NCBI GenBank assembly: GCA_020433785.1
Contig: JAGRCC010000721.1
Location: forward strand, 1 to 11,008
From: Anaerolineae bacterium
GTDB lineage: Bacteria; Chloroflexota; Anaerolineae; 4572-78; J111
Reading direction: 5' to 3'
DNA: 11,008 nucleotides
Positions 1 through 7,248 of this stretch are shown piece by piece; positions within the stretch are counted from its first letter, which is position 1; the number at the start of each line of letters is the position of its first letter. The translations under genes and the position numbers were made by a program. The notes below the pieces were generated by a model. It saw only the letters and a program-made list of their open reading frames with translations, did no database searches and had not been told where the DNA came from.

Positions 1-2
1 TC

Positions 3-2156
3 GAGCAGATTCGCCCCGCCGGCCGTCACGACAAAGCCGGCGACCGCCTGGTCGCCTGGATCGAAGCCGGTCATTTGCAACCCAACCAGCCTGTTTGGGT
101 CGATATCGAATTGGCCGGCGGCCACAGCAGCGATGGCGTCGATCATCGACAGGAGTTTAATACTTACCTGACCAACTTCAACGATGACCTGTCACCCTAC
201 CAGGAAGATGTCGTGACTGCCACCGGACACTATTTAATCGAAGTTGATTACTCGCTGCACCGCGTTTTGCTGCCGGGCCGGGCGGTGCTCGATCTGCTGG
301 ACGACAGTCGGGCTAATTGGATTTTATCGATTGATCTCGTCCCGGAAATCGAAAGCCACACCACCCCGCTGGCGGCCACGGCCCGAGCCGATTTGCCGCC
401 GTTACCCGACCTATCGCCCGACGCGCCGCGCGTTGTCGTCATCGACTCCGGCGTCGCCGCCGCACATCCGCTGTTTACCAACAACGACGGCCGCACGATC
501 ATCGGCCGTCAGCGTAATTTTTTGCCCGATACCGTTGAACCGGCCGACCTGACCACCGACGAAATCGATCAAGGCCACGGGACCGCCATCGCCAGCGTCG
601 CCGCTTATGGTTCGCTGCTAAACCTGACGCAAGCTCCCGATGAAGTCACCGCCCCGGCGGTTTGGATCGAAAATGCCAAAATCCTGCTGCCGGCGACCAA
701 ACTCGATCCGAACGCGGCGACCAATTCGCCCCAACTGCACCCGCTTCAATTTCCCAAAGCCCTCATTCGCGAGGTGGTCGAAGCGTTTCACCAACCATTA
801 CCGCAACATTGTAAAATCTTCAACCTCTCGGTGAGCACCGTCCCCCACCCACAACAAGCCATCTCCAACTGGGCTGAAGAGATCGATAATGGTTCAGCCA
901 ACAGCGATCTACTGTTCATTATTTCCACCGGCGACCTGACCACCACCGAACTGGCCGATCTCACGACCGGGGACGTCGCTTATCCGGCGTATTTACTCAG
1001 CGCCCAAGCTCGGCTTCGCGACCCCGGCCAGGCTTACAACGCTCTAACCGTCGGCGCGTTGACGCCTATCCCGCCCACGTTTCTTGGGCCGGCTGATCCG
1101 TTTCTGGCCGAACCGGAACACCCCGCTCCCTTTAGCCGCAGCGGGCTGCTCCAATTCGGGCCGGTCAAACCCGATGTGGTTGAAACCGGCGGCAATTGGC
1201 AGCAAAACGATTTAACCGCCCTGCCCGAATCGGCCATCCTGGTGGCCAACCGCAATTATGTCACGGGACAGGCCGATCAACCGTTGGGCTTTCACACCGG
1301 CACCGGTCTGGCCGCGGCTCAAGTTACCCATCTGGCCGGTCGCATCCAGGCTCACTACCCCGACGCCAGCGCCAACCTCATCCGGGCGTTAATTGTCAAC
1401 TCGGCGACCTGGCCGGCCGAATTTATCCACCGTCTAACCGGCCCTACCGAAGCCGCCCCCTCTGACGCGCTGACCAAAGACGATCGGCACACCTTGCTGC
1501 GCCTGTGCGGCTACGGCCGTCCCCGACCGGAGCAGGCGCTGTCAGCCAACGCGCACTGCCTGGTTTTTGTTGCCGAGGATGAGTTTAGCTGGACGGTCGA
1601 GGATAAAAATTCGTCGGGTCGCTATCCGGCCAAAGTCTCCTTCTTCTCCATTCGCTTTGAGCCGGACGATCTCTTCAACCTACCGCCGGCCACTCGCTTG
1701 CGCGTCAGCGTAACGCTGGCCCATAATCCGGCGGTGCGCAAAACCCAACGTCGCCGCTACCAGGCGGTCGATATGCGCTGGGAACTCCGCCGCCGCGAAG
1801 AGGCGTCGGATGACTTCCGCACCCGCTGGATGGCGGAAGCCGAAAGCGATGACGATGACGAAGATCGTGAAGAGGAAACCCTCCCACTGCGCCCCTGGCC
1901 CTGGCAGCTCAAACCCGTGCTCAATCCCGGCAGTCGCGCTCGCCGGGGCAGTCTCATTCGGGATTGGTTCGATGTCTACGCGCACGATTTACCCCATACC
2001 CTTGAACTGGTCGCTCTGGCCCAGGTAGCGCCCTGGCGCCGACCGCCGGAGCCGTTGTCGCAGCGGTATGCGCTGGTCGTGTCGATTGAGACGTTGGGAG
2101 ATGGCGTGGATATTTATGATGCGGTGCGAGTAATGGAAGAGAACACAGAAAGGTGA
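3..2156 (+). CDS. IetS-like S8 subtilase, 5'-truncated, catalytic Ser and oxyanion Asn replaced
   Basis: The reading frame is open to the left edge (in-frame sense codons from base 3), so the gene starts outside the window. Residue numbers here count from the TTG codon at base 75. An N-terminal region (1-115) precedes a subtilisin fold: VVVIDSG with catalytic D124, DQGHGT with H168, and a GTGLAAA block at 409-415 followed by YPD and IRALIVNSATW. The C-terminal part (about 500-693) holds a beta-rich region (LRVSVTL, RRRYQAVDMRW, FRTRW) and ends RYALVVSIET...IYDAVR. From memory this order matches the large S8 subtilases paired with an AAA ATPase in IetAS defence systems. The normal GTS Ser is G411 (GGT, 1305-1307) and the SAGN-type oxyanion Asn is D287 (GAC, 933-935), so peptidase activity is unlikely. 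An acidic linker lies at 588-602. An AAA ATPase partner would be expected just upstream, beyond the edge. Subtilase fold is near certain; IetS membership is probable. Confidence 0.85.
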   Translation, partial: EQIRPAGRHDKAGDRLVAWIEAGHLQPNQPVWVDIELAGGHSSDGVDHRQEFNTYLTNFNDDLSPYQEDVVTATGHYLIEVDYSLHRVLLPGRAVLDLLDDSRANWILSIDLVPEIESHTTPLAATARADLPPLPDLSPDAPRVVVIDSGVAAAHPLFTNNDGRTIIGRQRNFLPDTVEPADLTTDEIDQGHGTAIASVAAYGSLLNLTQAPDEVTAPAVWIENAKILLPATKLDPNAATNSPQLHPLQFPKALIREVVEAFHQPLPQHCKIFNLSVSTVPHPQQAISNWAEEIDNGSANSDLLFIISTGDLTTTELADLTTGDVAYPAYLLSAQARLRDPGQAYNALTVGALTPIPPTFLGPADPFLAEPEHPAPFSRSGLLQFGPVKPDVVETGGNWQQNDLTALPESAILVANRNYVTGQADQPLGFHTGTGLAAAQVTHLAGRIQAHYPDASANLIRALIVNSATWPAEFIHRLTGPTEAAPSDALTKDDRHTLLRLCGYGRPRPEQALSANAHCLVFVAEDEFSWTVEDKNSSGRYPAKVSFFSIRFEPDDLFNLPPATRLRVSVTLAHNPAVRKTQRRRYQAVDMRWELRRREEASDDFRTRWMAEAESDDDDEDREEETLPLRPWPWQLKPVLNPGSRARRGSLIRDWFDVYAHDLPHTLELVALAQVAPWRRPPEPLSQRYALVVSIETLGDGVDIYDAVRVMEENTER
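2149..2156 (+). promoter_or_regulatory. Shine-Dalgarno of hydantoinase gene overlapping the upstream stop
   Basis: AAAGGTGA contains an AGGTG core seven bases before the ATG at 2163. Its last three bases are the TGA stop of the subtilase gene. Ribosomes finishing the subtilase therefore end on the binding site of the next gene, which suggests translational coupling. Confidence 0.7.
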
Positions 2157-2162
2157 AGATCT

Positions 2163-3530
2163 ATGCAACTCAACCTCGTCATTAAAAACGGGACCATCGT
2201 CACCGCTGAAAATGTCTACCAGGCCGACATCGGCATCCGGGGGGAGAAAATTGTCGCCATCGCCGACAACCTCAGCGGCGAACGGGAGATCGACGCCACG
2301 GGCAAACTGGTTACGCCCGGCGCCATCGACGTTCACGTCCACCACCAGATGCCCTTGCCCAGCGGCGTCATTTCCGCCGATGATTTCTTCACCGGCACGC
2401 GGGCCGCGGCCTACGGCGGCACCACCACCATCATCGACTTTGTAGCCGCCGAGCCGGAGGAGTCGCTGCTCGACGCTCTGGCCGCCCGCCAAGCCGAGGC
2501 CAAAGATCGGGTGGTCATCGACTATGGGCTGCACATGACCATCACTCCCACCGATATCGCCAAGCTTGACCAACTGCCGGCCGTGGTCGAAGCGGGCTGT
2601 CCGACCTTCAAACTTTATATGGCCTATGGCTTCCGGCTCAAAGATGACGAACTGCTCCAGGCCCTCGACGCGGTCAAACAGGTTAATGGCCTGCCTATCG
2701 TTCACGCTGAAAACTGGGACGTGATCTGCCTGATGATTGCTCAAAATCTGGCCGTCGGCCGGACCGAACCCCGCTGGCATCCGCGCAGCCGGCCGGCTGT
2801 AATGGAAGGCGAGGCCGTCGGGCGAGTCATCGACATGGCGGCCCTGGTCGGTACGCCGGTCTACATCTTCCACGTTTCCTGCGATGACGCGGTCGAACGC
2901 ATCGCTACAGCTCGCCGCCAAGGGCTGCGCGTTTTCGGCGAAACCTGCCCCCAATACCTGCTCCTAACCGACGCCGCCTACGAAGAACCGGGCCTCGCCG
3001 GGACGCTGCCCGTTTGCGCACCCCCCCTGCGCAGCCTGACCGATCAGGCTCGTCTGTGGACCGCTCTCGGCCGCAACGAACTACAAGTGGTATCAACCGA
3101 TCACTGTCCGTTCAGCAGCGCCGATAAAGCATTGGGCCTTGACGATTTCAGCCGCATCCCCGGCGGCGTCCCCTCCATCGAGAGCCGATTTGCGCTAATG
3201 TACACCTACGGCGTTTTGGCGAACTGCTTTTCCCTCAAGCGCTGGGTTCGAATGTGTTGCACCAACCCGGCCCGGCTCTTTGGCTTGACGCACAAAGGCG
3301 TCATCGCCATCGGCTATGACGCCGATCTGGTCGTGTTTGATCCCAACAAACAGGTCACTCTCGGCACCGACGTCCTCCATGAAAATGTCGATTGGACGCC
3401 CTACACCGGCTTCGAAGTCACCGGCTGGCCGGCCGTCACCGTCAGCCGGGGCGAGGTCATCGTTGAAGACGGAACCTTTTATGGAACAGCCGGTCGCGGC
3501 AAATTTGTCGAGCGACAACTGTCGATGTAA
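2163..3530 (+). CDS. hydA: D-hydantoinase / dihydropyrimidinase
   Basis: A complete 455-residue cyclic amidohydrolase of the usual length for the family. It hydrolyses the ring of 5-substituted hydantoins or dihydropyrimidines to N-carbamoyl amino acids, in the cytoplasm. The binuclear metal site is intact: H58 and H60 in DVHVHH, K150 in PTFKLYMAYG (the Lys that is carboxylated in this family), H181 in PIVHAEN, H237 in YIFHVSC and D313 in STDHCPF. ETCPQYL at 260-266 is a hydantoinase/allantoinase signature, and KGVIAIGYDADLVVFDP near 378-394 is the typical C-terminal beta-sandwich return. ATG lies seven bases after AGGTG. It follows the subtilase by six bases, so the two are probably co-transcribed, although no functional link is known to me. 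No carbamoylase, transporter or other pyrimidine-degradation gene is seen nearby, so the true substrate is open. Phenylhydantoinase-like or other amidohydrolase activity is possible. Confidence 0.93.
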   Translation: MQLNLVIKNGTIVTAENVYQADIGIRGEKIVAIADNLSGEREIDATGKLVTPGAIDVHVHHQMPLPSGVISADDFFTGTRAAAYGGTTTIIDFVAAEPEESLLDALAARQAEAKDRVVIDYGLHMTITPTDIAKLDQLPAVVEAGCPTFKLYMAYGFRLKDDELLQALDAVKQVNGLPIVHAENWDVICLMIAQNLAVGRTEPRWHPRSRPAVMEGEAVGRVIDMAALVGTPVYIFHVSCDDAVERIATARRQGLRVFGETCPQYLLLTDAAYEEPGLAGTLPVCAPPLRSLTDQARLWTALGRNELQVVSTDHCPFSSADKALGLDDFSRIPGGVPSIESRFALMYTYGVLANCFSLKRWVRMCCTNPARLFGLTHKGVIAIGYDADLVVFDPNKQVTLGTDVLHENVDWTPYTGFEVTGWPAVTVSRGEVIVEDGTFYGTAGRGKFVERQLSM

Positions 3531-3567
3531 ATTGGGGGCAATCGAAAAAATAGTCGATGAGTTTCTC

Positions 3568-3603
3568 CGTGGAACGTGACAAAAAAACGTCTCACGTTCC
3601 ACG
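3568..3603. repeat. 12-bp inverted repeat, possible dispersed repeat
   Basis: Arms 3568-3579 (CGTGGAACGTGA) and 3592-3603 (TCACGTTCCACG) pair perfectly around a 12-base A-rich loop. The tandem ACGTCCT ACGTCCT follows at once (3601-3614). There is no T-run, so it is not a standard terminator, although it lies between the hydantoinase stop and the lipoprotein start. Its composition resembles short ACGT-rich repeats scattered between genes in many environmental genomes. Confidence 0.6.
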
Positions 3604-3631
3604 TCCTACGTCCTATCTTATTCAAACAACA

Positions 3632-4405
3632 ATGGCTAAAAACCGTATCTATTCAACCTTATTAATTATCCTGATCCTCTTCTTGACCGCCTGCACCAGC
3701 GAGCCAACGCCAACGGCCACCCTGGATTTCACGCCGACGCCCGACAGCAGCGTTTTTTTCCAGCGCGGCCTGGAGTATCTTGATCAAGGTGAGTATGAAC
3801 TGGCGATTGAAGCGTTTAACCAGGCCGCCCAACTCGATCCCAACAGCGCCGATATCTACGCCAATCGCGGCTTGGCCCATCACTGGCTCGACGCGCCGGG
3901 CGAGGCCAACGCCGACTACAGCCGCGCCATCGAGCTTGATCCCGATTTCTACCTGACCTACTACAATCGCGGCGTCAGTTTCGATGACCGGGGCGACCAC
4001 GAACGGGCCGTAGCCGACTATCGCCGCGCCGTCGAGCGCAACCCCGACGACGTCAGTTCGCACAACAATCTGGCCTGGGGGCTGGCCTACTATCTCGACA
4101 CCGATTACGATGAGGCTCTGGAACACGCCCTTAAATCGGTTGAGTTGGAGTCGAACGATTTCAATGAGGATACATTGGCCCTGGTCTACCTCAAACTTGA
4201 GCAATACGAGGACGCCTTAAGCCATTACAACGAGGCTTTGGCCTTAAATGACCAACAGATCGAATCCTATCGGGGGCGCGCTGACGCCCACGCCGCCTTG
4301 GGTCATACCCAGGCCGCCATTGAGGATTACGAAACCTACCTGCGCCTGACTCCCGATGCGCCCGACCGGGAAGAAATCGAGACCAAGCTAGACGCCCTGC
4401 GATAA
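3632..4405 (+). CDS. TPR-repeat lipoprotein
   Basis: A 257-residue protein read from the ATG at 3632. The N-terminus is a lipoprotein signal: Lys/Arg at 3-5, a hydrophobic stretch 9-18 and the lipobox LTAC with Cys21. A Thr/Pro-rich linker (22-39) follows, then about six tetratricopeptide repeats (roughly 40-70, 73-104, 108-138, 143-176, 179-207, 210-241) showing the Gly-Tyr-Ala-Pro spacing, for example ALEYLDQGEYELAI-like helices ending in LDPN or LDPD. TPR lipoproteins are scaffolds for protein-protein contacts at the outer face of the membrane; no enzymatic domain is visible. An in-frame ATG at 3557 would add 25 residues, but that stretch is encoded by the hairpin repeat and would bury the signal peptide, so I reject it. 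No good Shine-Dalgarno precedes 3632. The gene ends 17 bases before the stop of the convergent HAD gene. Confidence 0.85.
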   Translation: MAKNRIYSTLLIILILFLTACTSEPTPTATLDFTPTPDSSVFFQRGLEYLDQGEYELAIEAFNQAAQLDPNSADIYANRGLAHHWLDAPGEANADYSRAIELDPDFYLTYYNRGVSFDDRGDHERAVADYRRAVERNPDDVSSHNNLAWGLAYYLDTDYDEALEHALKSVELESNDFNEDTLALVYLKLEQYEDALSHYNEALALNDQQIESYRGRADAHAALGHTQAAIEDYETYLRLTPDAPDREEIETKLDALR

Positions 4406-4422
4406 ATGCAAACGTATCCTCG

Positions 4423-5043
4423 CTATGCCAGCGACAGCCCCAACTCGGCCAGCATCAAGCGAGTGGACTCAATGCCGGTGTGATAAACACCGTGCAGCCC
4501 CAAACCGCTGGCCACCTCCACAAACATTGACCGATCTTCGATATAGGCCACCTGCTCCGGCCGAACCTGGGCAATATCCAGCGCGATGCGATAGATATCC
4601 GGGTCCGGTTTGCGATAGTGGACAAAACAGGACGAGATAAAAAAGTCGATAAACTGACCTAACTCAAACTCCTCAATCCGGTACACGGTCAATTCTCGCC
4701 CCTCATTGCTGACCGCCGCAATTTTAAGCTGGTAGCGATCTTTGAGCTGGCGGATCAGATCAATCATGGGCGGGTAGGGCTGGGATTGAGCGAACATAAA
4801 CGCTTTGAATTCCTCGCGCGAGAAAGGGCGTTCTTGATGGAAAACAACCCGGTTCAGATATTCGTCCAGGCTGATTTTGCCTTCTTCGTACGTGTCAAAA
4901 GTCAAGTGATGCCGCTCGTTCATATCGTCGTAATCTAAGGCAAAGGTGGTGGCGGCATTCTGGCGCATATGATGATCCCAACCATTAGTCAGTAAGACCC
5001 CGCCAATATCCAAAAATAACGTTGTAATAGATGAATTTGCCAA
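4423..5043 (-). CDS. HAD-superfamily hydrolase (subfamily IA-like)
   Basis: A 206-residue soluble protein with the four HAD motifs in order: motif I FLDIGGVL with nucleophile D12, motif II AVSNEG with S112, motif III YRKPDPDIY with K145, and motif IV YIEDR with E169/D170. The helical cap lies between motif I and about residue 90. Motif I is DxG rather than DxD; the second position is Gly or Asn in the YihX-like sugar-phosphate phosphatase group, so phosphatase activity remains possible. A small phosphorylated metabolite is the likely substrate but cannot be named. The start is TTG at 5043, supported by GGAGGT seven bases upstream; no ATG fits better. It is convergent with the TPR lipoprotein gene and separated from the upstream GAPDH gene by a terminator, so it should have its own promoter in the AT-rich stretch 5090-5200, where I find no convincing -35/-10 pair. 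Confidence 0.88.
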   Translation of the reverse strand: MANSSITTLFLDIGGVLLTNGWDHHMRQNAATTFALDYDDMNERHHLTFDTYEEGKISLDEYLNRVVFHQERPFSREEFKAFMFAQSQPYPPMIDLIRQLKDRYQLKIAAVSNEGRELTVYRIEEFELGQFIDFFISSCFVHYRKPDPDIYRIALDIAQVRPEQVAYIEDRSMFVEVASGLGLHGVYHTGIESTRLMLAELGLSLA

Positions 5044-5050
5044 TTGAGTT

Positions 5051-5056
5051 ACCTCC
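5051..5056 (-). promoter_or_regulatory. Shine-Dalgarno deciding the TTG start of the HAD gene
   Basis: On the minus strand this reads GGAGGT, seven bases before the TTG at 5043. It is the strongest ribosome binding site in the window and justifies the non-ATG start. Confidence 0.8.
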
Positions 5057-5201
5057 GTTTCAGTTCTAGGTCAGCGTGCGGTAGCGCCTGCTAGTTAAAA
5101 ATCATGTTACCTTTATAAGATAAAACAGACCTGAACCTCTGCCCTTAATTTTACCTGCATTTTAGTTAATCCGATAACCAGGGCGGGTGACCAGCCAACG
5201 C

Positions 5202-5235
5202 AAAAAAAGCAGCCAAGTGATCGCTCGGCTGCTTT
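5202..5235 (-). terminator. Intrinsic terminator of the GAPDH gene
   Basis: On the minus strand AAAGCAGCC (5235-5227) pairs with GGCTGCTTT (5214-5206) around a 12-base loop, and the second arm runs straight into a seven-T tract (5208-5202). It lies 38 bases past the GAPDH stop and separates that gene from the HAD gene. Confidence 0.88.
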
Positions 5236-5273
5236 CGTTATAGTCAAAAAGAGCGGTATTTTAGGCCGGTATA

Positions 5274-6320
5274 TCACATCTGGTGTACAAAGTCACGCAC
5301 GAGCCCCAGCGCCCGATCGGTTTTGGCGATAGAACGGAACCCATCTGTTTCCAGCTCAGTCAATGCCCGAATGGCGTCAATCGTCTCCGGGACAACGATG
5401 GCCTGATTATAAACCTGGTAGTTGTAAAATAACTCACTGCCCTGTACGGTCAAGGCATCGGCCCAGAGACCCACTTCCCACATGTCGCCGCGCGGCCGGC
5501 CCAGGTCGCTCATCAGTTCCAGCGTGCTGTTGAGGGCGACCAGGCCGTCGGACATCTGCAAGAACGCAATGCGAGGGGCGGAGCGAAATATCTCCAGTAT
5601 CTCGTCCCGGCTGGAGGGTCGAGTCAGTTCGACGCTCCAGGCATGCAGATGGCTGGTGGTGTGAGCCGCCACGACCGCCATCGTCATCACGTCCAGCTCA
5701 GGGATGACCGTTTGGGCATCCGGCCCCTGGTGCGATGGGACGTGCTGTTCCGGGACAACGGTATTCATCACCCCGCCGTGGTCCGATTCCCACGGGTCGG
5801 TCGCCCGGCGAACTAAAACGCCGCGCGCTTTCTTCAGCAAACCGGCCCGCTGCAGCGCGCCCAGCGTGCGGACAATGCTGGTGGTATTGCACGACACCAC
5901 ACGGGTCAGTTCCCGGCCCAACGCCGTTTCGTAGTTAGCCTGAGCCACAAAGGAATGGCCGGTCAGGCTGTGCTTTTCGCCGCCCTGAAAGATCGCTTTG
6001 ACGCCGGCCGCCTGGTACTTCGCCAGGTTCGCCGCCGCGATTTTCTTCGGCGCGGCATCGGCCACCACATCCACCTGGCTCAACAAATCATCGAGCTGGC
6101 CGGCGATGGTCAAACCGGCCGCCCGCATCGAGGCTGCGGCTTCGGGCGTTGAGGCAAAAAGGGGATACCCCTTCTCCTGTGCCACTTTGATCCGCCAGTC
6201 GCTAACCACGTCGGCCACGCCGACCAATTCCATATCCTCTTGCAAGGCCACGGCATCGGCAATCCGCTTGCCAATAACGCCATACCCATTTAACGCGACG
6301 CGTACTTTACGAGTTGTCAT
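5274..6320 (-). CDS. gap: Type II (archaeal-type) glyceraldehyde-3-phosphate dehydrogenase
   Basis: A 348-residue protein of the usual length for the type II GAPDH family, which is typical of archaea and rare in bacteria. It oxidises glyceraldehyde 3-phosphate with phosphate and NAD(P)+ to 1,3-bisphosphoglycerate, or runs in reverse, in the cytoplasm. The N-terminal Rossmann motif NGYGVIGKR (11-19) binds the cofactor. VVSCNTTSIVR carries catalytic C144, RRATDPWESDHGG (171-183) is the family's post-catalytic loop, and AHTTSHLHAWSVEL (219-232) matches the conserved TT-H-H strand. The ATG at 6320 has AGGAGA (6331-6326) five bases upstream. It is a single-gene unit: a terminator follows and repeat-rich sequence precedes. 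No other glycolytic gene is nearby. NAD versus NADP preference cannot be read reliably from the sequence. Confidence 0.93.
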   Translation of the reverse strand: MTTRKVRVALNGYGVIGKRIADAVALQEDMELVGVADVVSDWRIKVAQEKGYPLFASTPEAAASMRAAGLTIAGQLDDLLSQVDVVADAAPKKIAAANLAKYQAAGVKAIFQGGEKHSLTGHSFVAQANYETALGRELTRVVSCNTTSIVRTLGALQRAGLLKKARGVLVRRATDPWESDHGGVMNTVVPEQHVPSHQGPDAQTVIPELDVMTMAVVAAHTTSHLHAWSVELTRPSSRDEILEIFRSAPRIAFLQMSDGLVALNSTLELMSDLGRPRGDMWEVGLWADALTVQGSELFYNYQVYNQAIVVPETIDAIRALTELETDGFRSIAKTDRALGLVRDFVHQM

Positions 6321-6325
6321 GATAC

Positions 6326-6331
6326 TCTCCT
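6326..6331 (-). promoter_or_regulatory. Shine-Dalgarno of the GAPDH gene
   Basis: It reads AGGAGA on the minus strand, five bases before the ATG at 6320, and confirms that start. Confidence 0.75.
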
Positions 6332-6365
6332 GAAAAATAATTAATGAATAAGAATGTAATCCGTT

Positions 6366-6382
6366 CCCCCCTTTGTCGGGGG
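6366..6382. repeat. C-run/G-run hairpin
   Basis: CCCCC and GGGGG arms flank the short loop CTTTGT-C. The form resembles short CCCCC-TTTGT-GGGGG intergenic palindromes that recur in many bacterial genomes. It sits in the leader of the GAPDH gene, about 45 bases before its start. Confidence 0.5.
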
Positions 6383-6389
6383 TGATCTA

Positions 6390-6509
6390 TTGCGTAGTGC
6401 GCAGTGCGTAATGGAAGGTGCAAAGATTTTTCTTGGTGTTCTTGGTACCTTCTCTGTGTCTTTTGTGGTGAAATCTTTTGGCTACGGCTTGCGGCGTAAC
6501 GCACTACGG
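6390..6509. repeat. Dispersed-repeat-like element bounded by 9-bp inverted repeats
   Basis: CGTAGTGCG (6393-6401) and its exact complement CGCACTACG (6500-6508) bound about 100 bases of low-complexity, T/G-rich sequence. The core reads as near-tandem TCTTGGTGT, TCTTGGTAC, TCTGTGTCT and TTTTGTGGTGAAA units, the style of the noncoding repeats seen between genes in several environmental phyla. On the minus strand an 89-codon frame runs through it, giving repeat-type peptide (SPQKTQRRYQEHQEK). It does not look like a gene. Confidence 0.55.
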
Positions 6510-6574
6510 ACGGACACGGGTTTATCTTAAACCAAAATCTCCCCGGACGCATTGGACATCTGGGGAAATTTGGC

Positions 6575-6592
6575 ATTAGCCATGTGGCTAAT
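6575..6592. repeat. 18-bp palindrome after the response regulator gene
   Basis: ATTAGCCA and TGGCTAAT are perfect arms around TG, starting 12 bases past the response regulator stop. No T-run follows on the minus strand, so it is at best a weak terminator. It could also be a protein-binding site. Confidence 0.5.
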
Positions 6593-6603
6593 ATTCAGAT
6601 GGG

Positions 6604-7248
6604 TTAGGGGACTAATTGATGCTGGAGGGCCAGCCGCACGGCTTCAGCCCGGGTCGAGGCACCCAGTTTGGTTAAGATACTGCTGACGTGGGCTTTGATC
6701 GTGGCGCGGCTCACGACCAGTTGGTCGGCCATGGCCGGATTGGTTAGACCCTGCACCAACAGCGCCAATACTTCGCGCTCGCGGGGGGTTAAGTCGTGGC
6801 CCAGGTCGGGGGCGGCCGGGGCGGCCTCCTGGACCAACGCCTGGAGGGCTTGCGGGTCGAGCACCGACCGGCCGGCGCTGGCCGCCCGGATAGTCTCGGC
6901 CAAATCGTCGGCGGACACATTTTTCAACAAATAGCTGATGGCTCCGGCCCGGATGGCCTCCTGCACCAACTCTTTCTCTTGAAAGCTGGTCAAGGCAATG
7001 ACTTGGATGTGAGGATGACGGCTCTTAATCGCGCGGGTGGCGGCGACCCCGTCCAGCTTGGGCATTTTCAAATCCATGAGGACGACGTCGGGCTGAAGCT
7101 GTTCGCACAGGCGCAGCGCCTCCTCGCCGTTGCTGGCCTCGCCGGCCAATTCCAGATCCGCTTTGACCAGCAGGAAAGCGGCCAGCCCTTTACGGAGCAT
7201 GGTGTGATCATCCACAATCAGCACGCGAATAGGTTTTTCGCCGGTCAT
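6604..7248 (-). CDS. NarL/FixJ (LuxR)-family response regulator
   Basis: A 214-residue two-domain regulator of normal family length. The receiver domain (about 7-122) has the acidic pair D13/D14, the phospho-acceptor D59 in LMDLKMP, T87 in ALTS and K109 in LLKN. A linker (125-150) leads to a LuxR-type helix-turn-helix (about 152-211) with DLTPREREVLALL and the recognition region VSRATIKAHVSSILTKL. It should bind DNA as a dimer after phosphorylation by the histidine kinase encoded just upstream, and act in the cytoplasm. The ATG at 7248 is preceded by GGGAGAG. It lies 85 bases after the kinase stop, and a 30-codon frame fills that gap exactly. The target genes are unknown; autoregulation or control of the kinase/PqqD genes to the right is possible. 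Confidence 0.95.
   Translation of the reverse strand: MTGEKPIRVLIVDDHTMLRKGLAAFLLVKADLELAGEASNGEEALRLCEQLQPDVVLMDLKMPKLDGVAATRAIKSRHPHIQVIALTSFQEKELVQEAIRAGAISYLLKNVSADDLAETIRAASAGRSVLDPQALQALVQEAAPAAPDLGHDLTPREREVLALLVQGLTNPAMADQLVVSRATIKAHVSSILTKLGASTRAEAVRLALQHQLVP

Noticed and set aside
75..77. TTG as the start of the subtilase gene
   Set aside because: The frame is open upstream to the window edge with protein-like codons and there is no Shine-Dalgarno before it; the gene almost surely begins outside the window.
1989..2954. Long minus-strand frame of 321 codons
   Set aside because: It lies opposite the hydantoinase and subtilase ends, shows no family motif, and mirrors the codon bias of the GC-rich sense genes.
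3557..3631. N-terminal extension of the TPR lipoprotein from the ATG at 3557
   Set aside because: The stretch is encoded by the hairpin repeat and would place 25 extra residues before a proper lipoprotein signal peptide.
3662..4204. Minus-strand frame of 180 codons
   Set aside because: Antisense shadow of the TPR lipoprotein; no recognisable domain.
4415..4435. Small TCGCT/AGCGA hairpin between the convergent lipoprotein and HAD genes as a bidirectional terminator
   Set aside because: Only five pairs, no T-run on either strand, and it lies partly within the HAD coding end.
4423..5043. HAD protein as catalytically dead because motif I lacks the second Asp
   Set aside because: DxG/DxN motif I is normal in active YihX-like members; the other motifs are intact.
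6307..6576. Minus-strand frame of 89 codons before GAPDH
   Set aside because: It is made of repeat-derived sequence and would overlap the GAPDH start; the peptide has the low-complexity look of translated intergenic repeats.
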